DNA of 64,000 nt, taken from positions 1-64,000 of the forward strand of contig NZ_JAGPYK010000006.1 in NCBI RefSeq assembly GCF_018070045.1, read 5' to 3'. Below are positions 11,074-19,869 of the stretch, piece after piece. The notes below the pieces were generated by a model that had not been told where the DNA came from, did not search any database, and saw only the letters and a program-made list of their open reading frames with translations. Source of the stretch: Micromonospora sp. U21 (GTDB lineage: Bacteria > Actinomycetota > Actinomycetes > Mycobacteriales > Micromonosporaceae). The first letter of the stretch is position 1. Each line of letters begins with the position of its first letter. A program made the translations under genes and the position numbers.

Positions 11074-11934
11074 GTGACCGCCGACGCCGTCCGCCCACCG
11101 CCCACCTCGCGCCGACCGTTCTCCTGGGGCAGTCCGCTGACCTACGGGCTGGCCCTCGCGGTCGCCGCCGTCTCCATCGCCCCGGTGGTCTACGTGATCG
11201 TCGGCGGCTTCCGCACCACCCCGCAGATCATCGCGGACCCGGCCGGGCTGCCCGACCCGTGGGTGTGGGACAACTACGCCAGGGTGCTGACGCGGAGCGA
11301 CTTCTGGCAGCAGGCGCTCAACAGCGCGGTGATCGCCCTGGGCACGACGCTCGCCGTCGTGCTGCTCGGCGTCTGTGCCGCGTTCGTGCTCGCTCGCTAC
11401 AGCTTCCGCGGCCGGGAGGCGCTCTACACCTTCTTCACCCTCGGTCTGCTCTTCCCCTCCGGGGCGGCGATCCTGCCGCTCTATCTGATGCTGCGTGACC
11501 TCAACCTGATCAACTCCTACTACGCGGTGATCCTCCCGCAGGTCGCCTTCTCGCTGCCGCTCACGATCGTGATCCTGCGTCCCTTCCTGGCCGCCGTACC
11601 CCGCGAGCTGGAGGACGCCGCGGCGATCGACGGCGCGGGTCGGCTCGGTTTCCTCTGGCGCGTCATGCTGCCGCTGTCGCGGCCCGCGCTGGTGACCGTC
11701 GGGGTCCTCGCGTTCGTGGCGAGCTGGAACGCCTTCCTCCTGCCGCTGCTCGTGCTCGGCGACGCCGACCTGCACACCCTGCCGCTGGGCGTGCAGAACT
11801 TCTCCAGCCAGTACACCTCCGACACCGCAGGAATCCTCGCGTTCACCTCGCTGGCGATGCTGCCAGCACTTCTCTTCTTCACCTTCGCCGAGAAGCAGAT
11901 CGTCGGTGGCCTGCAGGGTGCGGTGAAGGGCTGA
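11074..11934 (+). CDS. ABC sugar permease, MalG type (BxlG-like)
   Basis: A 286-aa permease with about six transmembrane helices and an EAA-type loop (EDAAAIDGAGRLGFLWRVMLP). Its GTG start lies 2 nt after the previous stop and has GGAGGAG at 11061-11067. With the MalF-type partner it makes the sugar channel. No ATP-binding subunit is encoded here; in actinomycetes such importers commonly share the multi-use ATPase MsiK encoded elsewhere. Confidence 0.93.
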   Translation: MTADAVRPPPTSRRPFSWGSPLTYGLALAVAAVSIAPVVYVIVGGFRTTPQIIADPAGLPDPWVWDNYARVLTRSDFWQQALNSAVIALGTTLAVVLLGVCAAFVLARYSFRGREALYTFFTLGLLFPSGAAILPLYLMLRDLNLINSYYAVILPQVAFSLPLTIVILRPFLAAVPRELEDAAAIDGAGRLGFLWRVMLPLSRPALVTVGVLAFVASWNAFLLPLLVLGDADLHTLPLGVQNFSSQYTSDTAGILAFTSLAMLPALLFFTFAEKQIVGGLQGAVKG

Positions 11935-12031
11935 GCAGCACCGGTACGCGCAGAGAGCCGAAACACCGCATAACCGTCTACCTGTTCGCCCGGCGGGCCC
12001 TCGTACAGGGGCCGATGGGCGTCGGAGGAAA

Positions 12032-14407
12032 GTGACCGACAACGTGACGCTGGACATTGAACGAAGCACCGCGATCTGGAACGACCCGACCCAGGAGTTG
12101 ACCACCCGTGTCGACGCCCTGGTCGCCGCCATGACCCTGGCGGAGAAGGTTTCGCAGCTCTACGGCGTGTGGGTCGGGGCCTCCGCCGACGGCGGTGAGG
12201 TCGCGCCCTACCAGCACGAGATGGAGGAGCCGGTCGACCTCGACGATCTGCTCGCCACCGGGCTCGGCCAGCTCACCCGGCCGTTCGGCACCGGACCGGT
12301 CGACCCGGCGCTCGGCGCGCTGTCGTTGCTGCGGACCCAGCAACGGATCACCGCCGCCAACCGCTTCGGCATCCCCGCGCTGGCCCACGAGGAGTGCCTG
12401 GCCGGCTTCGCCACCTGGGGCGCGACCGCGTACCCGGTGCCGCTGTCCTGGGGGGCCACCTTCGACCCGGCCCTGATCCGGCGGATGGCCGCCTTGATCG
12501 GCGCCGACCTGCGCCGCCTCGGTGTGCACCAGGGGCTCGCGCCCGTGCTCGACGTGGTCCGCGACGCCCGTTGGGGACGGGTCGAGGAGACCGTGGGCGA
12601 GGACCCCTACCTTGTCGGCACGGTCGCCACCGCGTACATCCAGGGGCTGGAGACGGTCGGTGTGGTGGCCACCCTGAAGCACTTCGTCGGCTACTCGGCC
12701 TCCCGGGCCGGGCGCAACCACGCGCCGGTCGGCATGGGCCCCCGGGAGCGGGCGGACGTGATGCTGCTGCCCTTCGAGATGGCGGTCCGCGAGAGCGGCG
12801 CGCGATCGGTGATGCACGCCTACACCGACACCGACGGGATACCGTCGGCGGCCGACGAGGAGCTGCTCACCGGCCTGCTCCGGGAGACCTGGGGGTTCAC
12901 CGGCACGGTTGTCGCCGACTACTTCGGCATCGCCTTCCTGCACACCCTGCACGGCGTGGCCGGCAGCTGGGGCGAGGCGGCCGGTGCCGCGCTCGCCGCC
13001 GGGGTGGACGTCGAGCTGCCCACGGTGAAGACGTTCGGCCTGCCGCTGCGGGAGGCGATCGCTGCCGGGCAGGTGTCCGAGGCGCTGGTGGACCGGGCGG
13101 TGCGCCGCGTGCTGCTGCAGAAGGCGCAGCTCGGGCTCCTGGACCCGGACTGGAACCCGGTGCCGCCGGCGCTCGACGGCGTCGACGTCTCCGACCCCGA
13201 CGCCGTGCGCGGCACTGTCGACCTGGACTCGCCCACGAATCGGGCGCTCGCCCGGGAGGTGGCCGAGCAGGCCATCGTGCTGCTGCGCAACGACGGCACC
13301 CTGCCGCTCGCCGGGCCGGCGCGGATCGCGGTGATCGGCCCGCAGGCCGGCAGCCCGACGGCGGCGCTCGGCTGCTACTCGTTCCCGGTGCACGTCGGGT
13401 CCCGCCACCCGGAGCTGCCGGTCGGCATCGAGCTGCCCACCCTGGCGCAGGCGCTGGCCGGCGAGTTCCCGACGAGCGAGGTGGTCGTCGAGGTCGGTGT
13501 GGGCATCGACGACCCGGACACCGGCGGTGTCGCCGCCGCCGTCGAGGCGGCGCGGGGTGCCGACGTGGTGATCGTGGCGCTCGGTGACCGGGCGGGACTG
13601 TTCGGCCGGGGCACGAGCGGCGAGGGCTGCGACGCCGAATCGCTGGCCCTGCCCGGGGCGCAGCAGCACCTGCTGGACGCGCTGCTGGACACCGGCACGC
13701 CGGTGGTGGTCACCCTGATCGCCGGGCGGCCGTACGCGCTGGGCCGGGCGGTTGACGAGGCCGCGGCCATCGTGCAGTCCTTCTTCCCCGGCGAGGAGGG
13801 ACCCGCGGCGATCGCCGGGCTGCTCAGCGGGCGGGTCGAGCCGCAGGGGCGGCTGCCGGTCAGCGTGCCGCGCAGCCCCGGCGGCCAGCCCACCACCTAC
13901 CTCGCCGCCCGGCTGGGGCACGCGAGCGACGTCTCCAACCTGGACCCCACCCCGGCGTACGGCTTCGGGCACGGGCTCAGCTACACCCGGTTCGACTGGT
14001 CGGAGCTGGCGGTCGAACAGGCGACGGCGGAGACCGATGGCGAGCTGAGGCTGGCCTTCACGCTGCGCAACAGCGGCGACCGGTGGGGCAGTGAGGTGGT
14101 GCAGCTCTACGCGCACGACCCGGTGGCCTCGGTGGTGCAGCCGGTGCAGCGGTTGATCGGCTACCTGCGGGTACCGCTGGACGCCGGCGCCGGCTGCCGG
14201 ATCGAGGTGAGCGTGCCGGTCGACCTGCTCTCGTTCACCGGGCGGGACGGTCGGCGGGTGGTCGAGCCGGGGGCGTTGGAGCTGCGCCTCGCCTCGTCCA
14301 GCGCCCAACCCCGGCTGGTGGCTGCGGTCGCGCTGACCGGGCCGGCGCGGCAGGTGGACCACACCCGGCGGATGCACCCGCTGTTCACCGTCCACCCGAC
14401 CCCCTGA
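12032..14407 (+). CDS. Glycoside hydrolase family 3, probable beta-xylosidase (BxlA-like)
   Basis: A 791-aa GH3 enzyme without a signal peptide, so it acts in the cytoplasm on imported oligosaccharides. Order: (beta/alpha)8 domain (about 1-340) with the KHF motif and the nucleophile Asp296 in TVVADYFGI; alpha/beta sandwich domain (about 370-600); C-terminal fibronectin-III-like domain. The layout and the neighbouring CE7 esterase fit beta-xylosidase, but beta-glucosidase is possible because GH3 sequence alone does not fix specificity. The GTG start has GGAGGAA just upstream (12024-12030). It belongs to the transporter operon, with about 97 bp after the permease gene. Confidence 0.9.
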   Translation: MTDNVTLDIERSTAIWNDPTQELTTRVDALVAAMTLAEKVSQLYGVWVGASADGGEVAPYQHEMEEPVDLDDLLATGLGQLTRPFGTGPVDPALGALSLLRTQQRITAANRFGIPALAHEECLAGFATWGATAYPVPLSWGATFDPALIRRMAALIGADLRRLGVHQGLAPVLDVVRDARWGRVEETVGEDPYLVGTVATAYIQGLETVGVVATLKHFVGYSASRAGRNHAPVGMGPRERADVMLLPFEMAVRESGARSVMHAYTDTDGIPSAADEELLTGLLRETWGFTGTVVADYFGIAFLHTLHGVAGSWGEAAGAALAAGVDVELPTVKTFGLPLREAIAAGQVSEALVDRAVRRVLLQKAQLGLLDPDWNPVPPALDGVDVSDPDAVRGTVDLDSPTNRALAREVAEQAIVLLRNDGTLPLAGPARIAVIGPQAGSPTAALGCYSFPVHVGSRHPELPVGIELPTLAQALAGEFPTSEVVVEVGVGIDDPDTGGVAAAVEAARGADVVIVALGDRAGLFGRGTSGEGCDAESLALPGAQQHLLDALLDTGTPVVVTLIAGRPYALGRAVDEAAAIVQSFFPGEEGPAAIAGLLSGRVEPQGRLPVSVPRSPGGQPTTYLAARLGHASDVSNLDPTPAYGFGHGLSYTRFDWSELAVEQATAETDGELRLAFTLRNSGDRWGSEVVQLYAHDPVASVVQPVQRLIGYLRVPLDAGAGCRIEVSVPVDLLSFTGRDGRRVVEPGALELRLASSSAQPRLVAAVALTGPARQVDHTRRMHPLFTVHPTP

Positions 14408-14414
14408 GCGCGCC

Positions 14415-15440
14415 GTGTACACCGACCTGCCCGAGGAGCAGCTGCGCGGCTACCGCAGCGCGGTGCGGGAGCCCGCGGACTTCGACCGGTTCTGGGCCGA
14501 CACCCTGGCGGAGGCCCGGGACGCCGGCTGGCCGGTCCGGGCCGAACCCGTGGCGAGCGGGCTGGCCGGCATCGACGTGCTCGACGTGACCTTCGCGGGC
14601 TTCGCCGGCCAGCCCGTGCGGGCCTGGCTACGGGTGCCCCGTGGGGCCGGCACGGCGCTGCCGACCGTGGTCCAGTACGCCGGTTACGGCGGCGGGCGGG
14701 GGCACCCGCTGGAGAACCTGCTCTGGGCGTCGGCCGGGTTCGTGCACCTGCAGATGGACACCCGGGGGCAGGGTTCGGGCTGGAGCCGGGGCGACACCCC
14801 GGACCCGGGCGCCGCCGGACCGGAGGCGCCCGGGGTGGCCACCCGGGGCATCGCCGACCCGCGCACGTACTACTACCGGCGGCTGATCACCGACGCGGTC
14901 CGGGCGGTGGACGCCGTCCGGACCCTGCCGGTGGTGGATCCGACCCGCGTGGCGGTGCTCGGGCACAGCCAGGGCGGCGGGCTGGCGCTCGCGGCCGGCG
15001 CGCTGGCACCCGGCCTGCGGGCGGTGGTGGCGTTCGTGCCGTTCCTCTGTGACATCCCGCGTGCGGTGGTCGCCACCGACGCCCGCCCGTACCGGGAGAT
15101 CCGCGACTACCTGGCGATCCACCGGGACGCCGAGGAGCGGGTGCTGACCACCCTCGCGTACGTCGACGGGGTGAACTTCGCCCGGCGCTGCCGCCGGCCG
15201 GCGCGCTACTCGGTGGCGTTGATGGACGACATCGTGCCGCCATCGACGGTCTACGCCGCCGTCAACGCCCACGCCGGCCCGACCGAGCTGTCGGTGTGGC
15301 GGTACAACGGCCACGAGGCCGGCGGCATCGACGATGACGAGGCGGCGCTGCATTTTCTCGGCGAGCACCTGGTCGAGGGCGACGGTCCGCTCAGCCGGCG
15401 GTCGGACGCTGATCCGGCGCGGAGCCTCGGCCACTCCTGA
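14415..15440 (+). CDS. Acetyl xylan esterase / cephalosporin-C deacetylase family (CE7)
   Basis: A 341-aa alpha/beta-hydrolase of carbohydrate esterase family 7. Family motifs seen in order are RGQ (TRGQGSGW), GxSQG with the nucleophile Ser185 (LGHSQGG), the Asp segment (MDDIVPPST) and the catalytic His (NGHEAGG). It removes acetyl groups from imported acetylated xylo-oligosaccharides so the GH3 enzyme can work. There is no signal peptide, which agrees with intracellular action. It starts 7 nt after the GH3 stop and is the last gene of the sugar operon. Confidence 0.92.
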   Translation: MYTDLPEEQLRGYRSAVREPADFDRFWADTLAEARDAGWPVRAEPVASGLAGIDVLDVTFAGFAGQPVRAWLRVPRGAGTALPTVVQYAGYGGGRGHPLENLLWASAGFVHLQMDTRGQGSGWSRGDTPDPGAAGPEAPGVATRGIADPRTYYYRRLITDAVRAVDAVRTLPVVDPTRVAVLGHSQGGGLALAAGALAPGLRAVVAFVPFLCDIPRAVVATDARPYREIRDYLAIHRDAEERVLTTLAYVDGVNFARRCRRPARYSVALMDDIVPPSTVYAAVNAHAGPTELSVWRYNGHEAGGIDDDEAALHFLGEHLVEGDGPLSRRSDADPARSLGHS

Positions 15441-15446
15441 TAGACA
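15441..15446 (+). promoter_or_regulatory. -10 box of a leaderless promoter (VanX-like gene)
   Basis: TAGACA ends 6 nt before the GTG at 15453 and directly follows the stop of the esterase gene. No ribosome site precedes the start, so a leaderless transcript is likely. Confidence 0.45.
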
Positions 15447-15452
15447 GGACGG

Positions 15453-16319
15453 GTGCGCAGGTCAGGACGGGTGGGCGGCGTCGCCGTGCTGGCGCTCGTC
15501 GCGCTGCTCGGCGGCTGCTCGCGGCCCGAACCGCGCCCGGCGCCGACCGTTCCGGGGCCGACCGTTCCGGCGCCGACCGCTGCGGGGTCGGCGTCGGCGA
15601 GCCCTGCGCCGTCCGCTGTCGTCCGGCTGCCGGGGTTCGTCGTGCTGTCCGACGTCGACCCCCGTATCCAGAGCGACATCCGGTACGCCACCGCGCACAA
15701 CTTCGTTGGCCGGCCGATCACCGCCTACCGGGAACCGCTCTGCCTGCTCACCCGGCCGGCGGCCGAGGCGCTGCGCCGGGTCCAGGACGCCGCACTGGCC
15801 GGCGGGCACAGCCTCAAGGTGTACGACTGCTACCGCCCGCAGCCGGCGGTGGACGACTTCGTGGCCTGGGCGAAGCGCCCCGGCGAGCAGCAGACCAAGG
15901 CCGAGTTCTATCCGGACGTGGCCAAGAGCCGGCTCTTCGCCGACGGCTACATCGGGGCGCCCACCGCGCACAGCCGGGGCAGCACCCTGGACCTGACCCT
16001 GGTCGACGAGCCCGCCGCCAGCCAGCCCCCGTACGATCCCGGGCGGCCGCTGGTCGCCTGCACCGCCCCGCGCGGGCAGCGCTTCGCCGACAACAGCATC
16101 GACATGGGCACCGGCTTCGACTGCTTCGACGCCCGGTCGCACACCGCCGACCCCCGCATCACCGGCACGGCCCGGGACAACCGGCGGCTGTTACAGCGGC
16201 TGATGACCGACGCCGGGTTCGTCAACTACGACGGTGAGTGGTGGCACTACCGCTACCGCGACGAGCCGTACCCGGACACCTACTTCGCCGCGCCGGTCGC
16301 CCGCTCCTCGGTCGGCTGA
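15453..16319 (+). CDS. D-Ala-D-Ala dipeptidase-like lipoprotein (VanX family, M15)
   Basis: A 288-aa lipoprotein (lipobox LLGGC, Cys22) with a Pro/Ala-rich spacer and a VanX-type M15 domain. Zinc and catalytic residues are in place: His173 and Asp180 (HSRGSTLD), Glu262 and His265 (EWWHY). The enzyme should hydrolyse D-Ala-D-Ala or related peptides. Because it is exported it probably recycles cell-wall peptides rather than giving cytoplasmic glycopeptide resistance, and no vanH/vanA ligase pair is nearby. It begins 12 bp after the esterase gene but seems to have its own promoter. Confidence 0.88.
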   Translation: MRRSGRVGGVAVLALVALLGGCSRPEPRPAPTVPGPTVPAPTAAGSASASPAPSAVVRLPGFVVLSDVDPRIQSDIRYATAHNFVGRPITAYREPLCLLTRPAAEALRRVQDAALAGGHSLKVYDCYRPQPAVDDFVAWAKRPGEQQTKAEFYPDVAKSRLFADGYIGAPTAHSRGSTLDLTLVDEPAASQPPYDPGRPLVACTAPRGQRFADNSIDMGTGFDCFDARSHTADPRITGTARDNRRLLQRLMTDAGFVNYDGEWWHYRYRDEPYPDTYFAAPVARSSVG

Positions 16320-16330
16320 CGCCGGGCGGC

Positions 16331-17406
16331 TCACGTCCAGTAGAGGATCCGGCACGCCGGCACCCGCGCGGCCAGTTCGGCGAAGAACCATCCGCGCAGC
16401 TCGCGCTGGTACCGCAGCCGTAGACCCGTCGCAGGATCCTGCCGGTCGCTACGACACCTGAGCAGCGCGATCGAAGCGGGCGGCGACATGCGGAGTACGG
16501 CGCGCAGCTCCGGTGGGTCGAGCACGTCGAAGTCCACCTCCAGGGTGCCGAGGAAGGCGGCCAGGTTGCCCAGCGATTCCCCGCCGGTGTGCAGCATGCA
16601 GGTGTGCTCGTCGATCGCCTCCAGCAGGCCGGCTGTGGTGGGGATGCGCTGCGCCATCCGGTCGGCCGACTCGTGCAGGCGTACCCGGGCCGGTTGTGGC
16701 CACGCCGTGGAGCCGACACCGCGCAGCACGTGCGTGACGGCGTCGCCACCCGGCGGCTCCCGGGGTTCGAAGCGCGGACCGGTCGGCACCCGGGGCCGGA
16801 TCCGGTCGGCGCGGAACGTCCGCCAGTCGGCCCGCTCGGTGTCCCAGCCCAGCAGGTACCACCGCCGCCCGGTGTAGACCAGCCGGTACGGCTCGACGTC
16901 CCGCACGCTGGCCGTGCCGTCGTGCCCGGCGTAGTCGAAGCGCAGCCGCTCCCGGCGGTGCACGGCGGTGGAGACGGCGGTGAGCGTGTCGGCGTCCACG
17001 GTCGGCCCACCGGCCGCGGCGGAGACGGTCGCCGTGCGCAGCGCGTCCACCCGGTGTCGCAGCCGCGACGGCAGCGCCTGCTCCAGCTTGGCCAGGGCGC
17101 GGAGCGAGGTCTCCTCGATGCCGCGTACCGAGCCGGACGCCGCCGCCCGCAGGCCGACGGCCACCGCCACCGCCTCGTCGTCGTCGAGCAGCAGTGGCGG
17201 CAGGGCGGAGCCGGCGCCGAGCCGGTAGCCACCGGCACCCCCGGGCGTGACTCGATCCGGTAGCCGAGCACCCGCAGCCGCTCGATGTCGGTGCGCACGG
17301 TGCGGGTGCTGACCGCCAGCCGGTCGGCCAGCTCCGCGCCCGACCAGTCGCGGTGGCCCTGCAACAGGGCGAGCAGGCGCAGCAGCCGCACAGAGGTCTC
17401 CATCAT
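16331..17406 (-). pseudogene. WYL-domain transcriptional regulator broken by a frameshift
   Basis: The N-terminal part (METSVRLLRLLALLQG and on to VLGYRIESRPGVP) is a DeoR/YafY-type HTH read in one frame. The C-terminal part, with the WYL segment (VEPYRLVYTGRRWYLLGWD) and the WCX region, continues in another frame to the stop at 16331. One missing G near 17231-17235 separates them: restoring it gives an unbroken protein of about 358 aa with the expected GGYRLG motif across the joint. This is either a real inactivating deletion or a sequencing error in a GC run. If intact it would be a ligand- or nucleic-acid-responsive regulator. The start is ATG 17406 or 17403. Confidence 0.8.
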
Positions 17407-17767
17407 GCTGGCCAGTGTGCCGGAGGCCAGTTCCGACCCCGGTCGCCTGCGAGGCGGCAAGGTCCGTCAGATCGGGCGGCGGGCATCACCCGATCGAGCG
17501 TTATACCTCTGAGTCATATGTATGACCCACCGGTATAACGCTCACAGCCGCAAGGACGCCCGGCGCGGCGCCACGCCGAATCAGTGAGCTGCGCGACCGG
17601 CGCGACAACCGGTGGCCGTTCCGATGCCCCGGTTAATCGGTTGCCCGCCTACACGAGGGGCTGATGAACTCTCCGAAACCGCCACCAACCTCCAGGAGTA
17701 GCAATGCGCGCTGCGTCGATGTCCGGCCAGAAGGGACCTGTCACCTACCTGAAGGACATGACGCTTC
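17407..17767. other. Intergenic region, WYL regulator / ribosome protection gene
   Basis: About 360 bp between divergent genes. It contains the imperfect 48-bp palindrome at 17496-17543 and the leader ORF beginning at 17704. A second overlapping short frame (ATG 17664, stop overlapping the GTG start at 17768) is present but has poor third-position GC. No consensus promoter could be assigned with confidence. Confidence 0.5.
17496..17543. repeat. Palindromic repeat element, copy 1 (imperfect)
   Basis: A 48-bp inverted repeat: GAGCGTTATACC on the left is answered by GGTATAACGCTC on the right, and GTCATA by TATGAC around a TG centre. Three of 23 arm positions mismatch. The core left arm TTATACCTCTGAGTCATA differs at one base from the perfect copy at 47671-47708. 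It may be a dispersed extragenic palindrome, a regulator site or a transcript-end hairpin. Confidence 0.7.
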
Positions 17768-17814
17768 GTGAAGACCCTCAACCTCGGCATCCTGGCGCAC
17801 GTCGATGCCGGTAA
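17704..17814 (+). CDS. Leader ORF of the ribosome protection gene
   Basis: A 36-codon frame starting at ATG 17704 with AGGAG (17694-17698) at ideal spacing, high third-position GC in its first part, and an end 46 nt inside the next gene in another frame. Its product (begins MRAASMSGQKGP) matches nothing I know. Tetracycline protection genes such as tet(M) often carry a leader peptide; here the overlap suggests translational control, in which ribosome movement on the leader sets access to the GTG at 17768. It could also be fortuitous. Confidence 0.45.
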   Translation: MRAASMSGQKGPVTYLKDMTLREDPQPRHPGARRCR

Positions 17815-19768
17815 GACCAGCCTGACCGAGCGGCTGCTGTACGCCGTCGGCGTGACCGACCGGCTCGGCAGCGTCGACGCGGGCAGCACCCGCACCGACT
17901 CCCTGGCGTTGGAGCGCCAACGCGGGATCACCATCCGCTCCGCCGTCGTCTCCTTCGTGCTGGACGACGTGACCGTCAACCTGATCGACACACCCGGTCA
18001 CCCGGATTTCATCGCCGAGGTCGAGCGGGTGCTCGGCGTGCTCGACGGTGCGGTGCTGGTGATCTCCGCGGTGGAGGGCGTCCAACCGCAGACCCGGGTG
18101 CTGATGCGTACGCTGCGCCGGCTGCGCATCCCGACGCTGATCTTCGTTAACAAGGTCGACCGGGCCGGGGCGGATCCCGAGCGGGTGGTGCGGGCCGTCG
18201 CGGAGAAGCCGAGCCCGGCAGTGCTGGCGATGGGGTCGGTTGCGGGGCCCGGCACGCGCGACGCTCTCTGCACGCCGTACGGCCCGGCCGACGTCGACTT
18301 CACCGACCGGCTGCTCGACCTGCTCGCCGGCCACGACGAGGCGCTGCTCGCCGACTGGGTGGCGGACCCCTCGACGGTGCCGTACCCCCGGCTGCGCCGC
18401 GCGCTCGCGAACCGGACCGGCCGGGCGCTGGTCCAGCCGGTGTTCGCCGGCTCGGCCATCACCGGCGCCGGAGTGGACGCGCTGATCGCCGGGATCACCG
18501 AACTGCTGCCCACGGTCCAGGGCGACGCCGGCGCTCCGGTCTCCGGCACCGTGTTCGCCATCGAACGCGGCCCGGCGGGGGAGAAGATCGCGCTGGTCCG
18601 GCTCTTCGCCGGCACCATCCGGGTCCGAGACCGGATCCGCGTCGGCGCGACCGGCGCCGCCCTCGTCACCGCGGTACGCGTCGTCGCCGACGGCGCCGAC
18701 GTCGTGGCGTCGTCGGTCGGCGCGGGCCACATCGTCCGGCTGTGGGGCCTCACGGACGCGCGGATCGGCGACCCGGTGGGCGTGGCCCCGGAGCGTGCCG
18801 GCATGGACCGCCAGTTCGCGCCGCCCACCCTGGAGACCGTCGTGGTCCCGGCCCGCCCCGCGGACCGGGTCACGATGCACGCCGCCCTGACCCAGCTCGC
18901 CGAGCAGGATCCGCTGATCAACCTCCGGCAGGACGACCGGCGACACGAGATCAGCGTCTCGCTCTACGGCGAGGTGCAGAAAGAGGTCATCCAGGCCACC
19001 CTGGCCGACGACTTCGGGGTGGCGGTGACCTTCCGGGAAACGAGCACGGTGCACGTGGAGCGGGTGTGCGGCATCGGCGCGGCGGTCGAGGTGATCGCCG
19101 TGGCGCCCAACCCGTTCCTGGCCACCGTCGGGCTGCGGGTGGCCCCGGCACCCACCGGGGCCGGCGTGAGCTTCCGGCTCGGTGTCGAGCTGGGCTCGAT
19201 GCCGCCGGCGTTCTTCGTCGCCGTCGAGGAGACCGTGCACCGGACGCTGCGCCAGGGTCCGCACGGCTGGCAGGTCCCCGACTGCGAGGTGACGATGACC
19301 CACGCCGGCTACTGGGCCCGGCAGAGCCACTCCCACGGCACCTTCGACAAGAGCATGTCCAGCACCGCCGGGGACTTCCGCAACCTCACCCCGCTGGTGC
19401 TGATGACCGCCCTCACCCGGGCCGGCACCCGGGTGCACGAGCCGGTGCACCGGTTCCGGCTGGAGGTGCCGGGCGACGTCCTCGGCACCCTGCTGCCCGC
19501 GCTCGCGCGGCTGGACGCGGTGCCGGCCGACACCACCGGGCAGGGCACGTCGTACCTGGTGGAGGGGGAAATCCCGGCGGGTCGGGTGCACGCGTTGGAG
19601 CGCCGGCTGCCGGCGCTGACCCGCGGCGAGGGCGTGCTCGAGACCGCGTTCGACCGGTACCGGCCGGTGCGCGGCCCGGCCCCCACCCGGCCACGGTGGG
19701 ACCACAACCCGCTGGACCGCAGGGAGTACCTGCTGGCGGTCGCCCGCCGGGTCGTCGGCGGTCGGTAG
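17768..19768 (+). CDS. Ribosome protection GTPase, OtrA/Tet(M) type (tetracycline resistance)
   Basis: A 666-aa translational GTPase related to EF-G. G motifs are G1 AHVDAGKTS, G3 DTPGH and G4 NKVD; the C-terminal half holds EF-G-like domains III-V with the family segment STAGDFRNLTPLVLM. Length and motifs match OtrA (663 aa, from the oxytetracycline producer) and Tet(M). It would bind the ribosome and eject tetracycline; in a non-producer it may be a general ribosome-clearing factor. The GTG at 17768 gives the expected N-terminus (KTLNLGILAHVDAGKT); AAGGA lies 11 nt upstream inside the leader ORF. GC content matches its neighbours and no mobile element is near, so recent transfer is not indicated. 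Confidence 0.9.
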   Translation: MKTLNLGILAHVDAGKTSLTERLLYAVGVTDRLGSVDAGSTRTDSLALERQRGITIRSAVVSFVLDDVTVNLIDTPGHPDFIAEVERVLGVLDGAVLVISAVEGVQPQTRVLMRTLRRLRIPTLIFVNKVDRAGADPERVVRAVAEKPSPAVLAMGSVAGPGTRDALCTPYGPADVDFTDRLLDLLAGHDEALLADWVADPSTVPYPRLRRALANRTGRALVQPVFAGSAITGAGVDALIAGITELLPTVQGDAGAPVSGTVFAIERGPAGEKIALVRLFAGTIRVRDRIRVGATGAALVTAVRVVADGADVVASSVGAGHIVRLWGLTDARIGDPVGVAPERAGMDRQFAPPTLETVVVPARPADRVTMHAALTQLAEQDPLINLRQDDRRHEISVSLYGEVQKEVIQATLADDFGVAVTFRETSTVHVERVCGIGAAVEVIAVAPNPFLATVGLRVAPAPTGAGVSFRLGVELGSMPPAFFVAVEETVHRTLRQGPHGWQVPDCEVTMTHAGYWARQSHSHGTFDKSMSSTAGDFRNLTPLVLMTALTRAGTRVHEPVHRFRLEVPGDVLGTLLPALARLDAVPADTTGQGTSYLVEGEIPAGRVHALERRLPALTRGEGVLETAFDRYRPVRGPAPTRPRWDHNPLDRREYLLAVARRVVGGR

Positions 19769-19775
19769 CCGGCGC

Positions 19776-19817
19776 GGCCGGGCCCGCCGCAATATCCATT
19801 GCGGACGCGGCCCGGCC
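19776..19817 (+). terminator. Two-part hairpin after the ribosome protection gene
   Basis: An outer stem GGCCGGGCC (19776-19784) / GGCCCGGCC (19809-19817) and an inner stem CCGCAAT (19787-19793) / ATTGCGG (19798-19804) with loop ATCC form one long hairpin starting 8 nt after the stop codon. It lacks a T-run, as is common for actinomycete terminators. Confidence 0.65.
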
Positions 19818-19869
19818 CGCTTAGCGTCATCGGCGCAAGGTCGACCGATCAGACCGCAGGGAGCACGCC

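Noticed and set aside
11978..14422. Very long minus-strand open frame opposite the GH3 gene
   Set aside because: Its translation is low-complexity Arg/Gly/Val-rich sequence without family motifs; it is the shadow of a GC-rich gene whose plus-strand product is a clear GH3 enzyme.
15453..16319. Possible glycopeptide (vancomycin) resistance cluster from the VanX-like gene
   Set aside because: No vanH, vanA-type ligase or vanRS lies nearby and the protein is a lipoprotein outside the cell; recycling of wall peptides is more likely.
17664..17771. Short frame ending in a GTGA overlap with the ribosome protection gene, as a real gene
   Set aside because: About half of its third codon positions are A/T, unlike genes here; the 17704 leader frame has better codon bias and ribosome site. 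It is kept only as part of the leader finding.
17768..19768. Ribosome protection gene as part of a recent mobile element
   Set aside because: No transposase, integrase, repeats from a known element or shift in base composition surrounds it.
17741..19792. 683-codon minus-strand frame opposite the ribosome protection gene
   Set aside because: Antisense shadow; repetitive Arg/His/Gly composition and no motif, while the plus strand encodes an intact translational GTPase.
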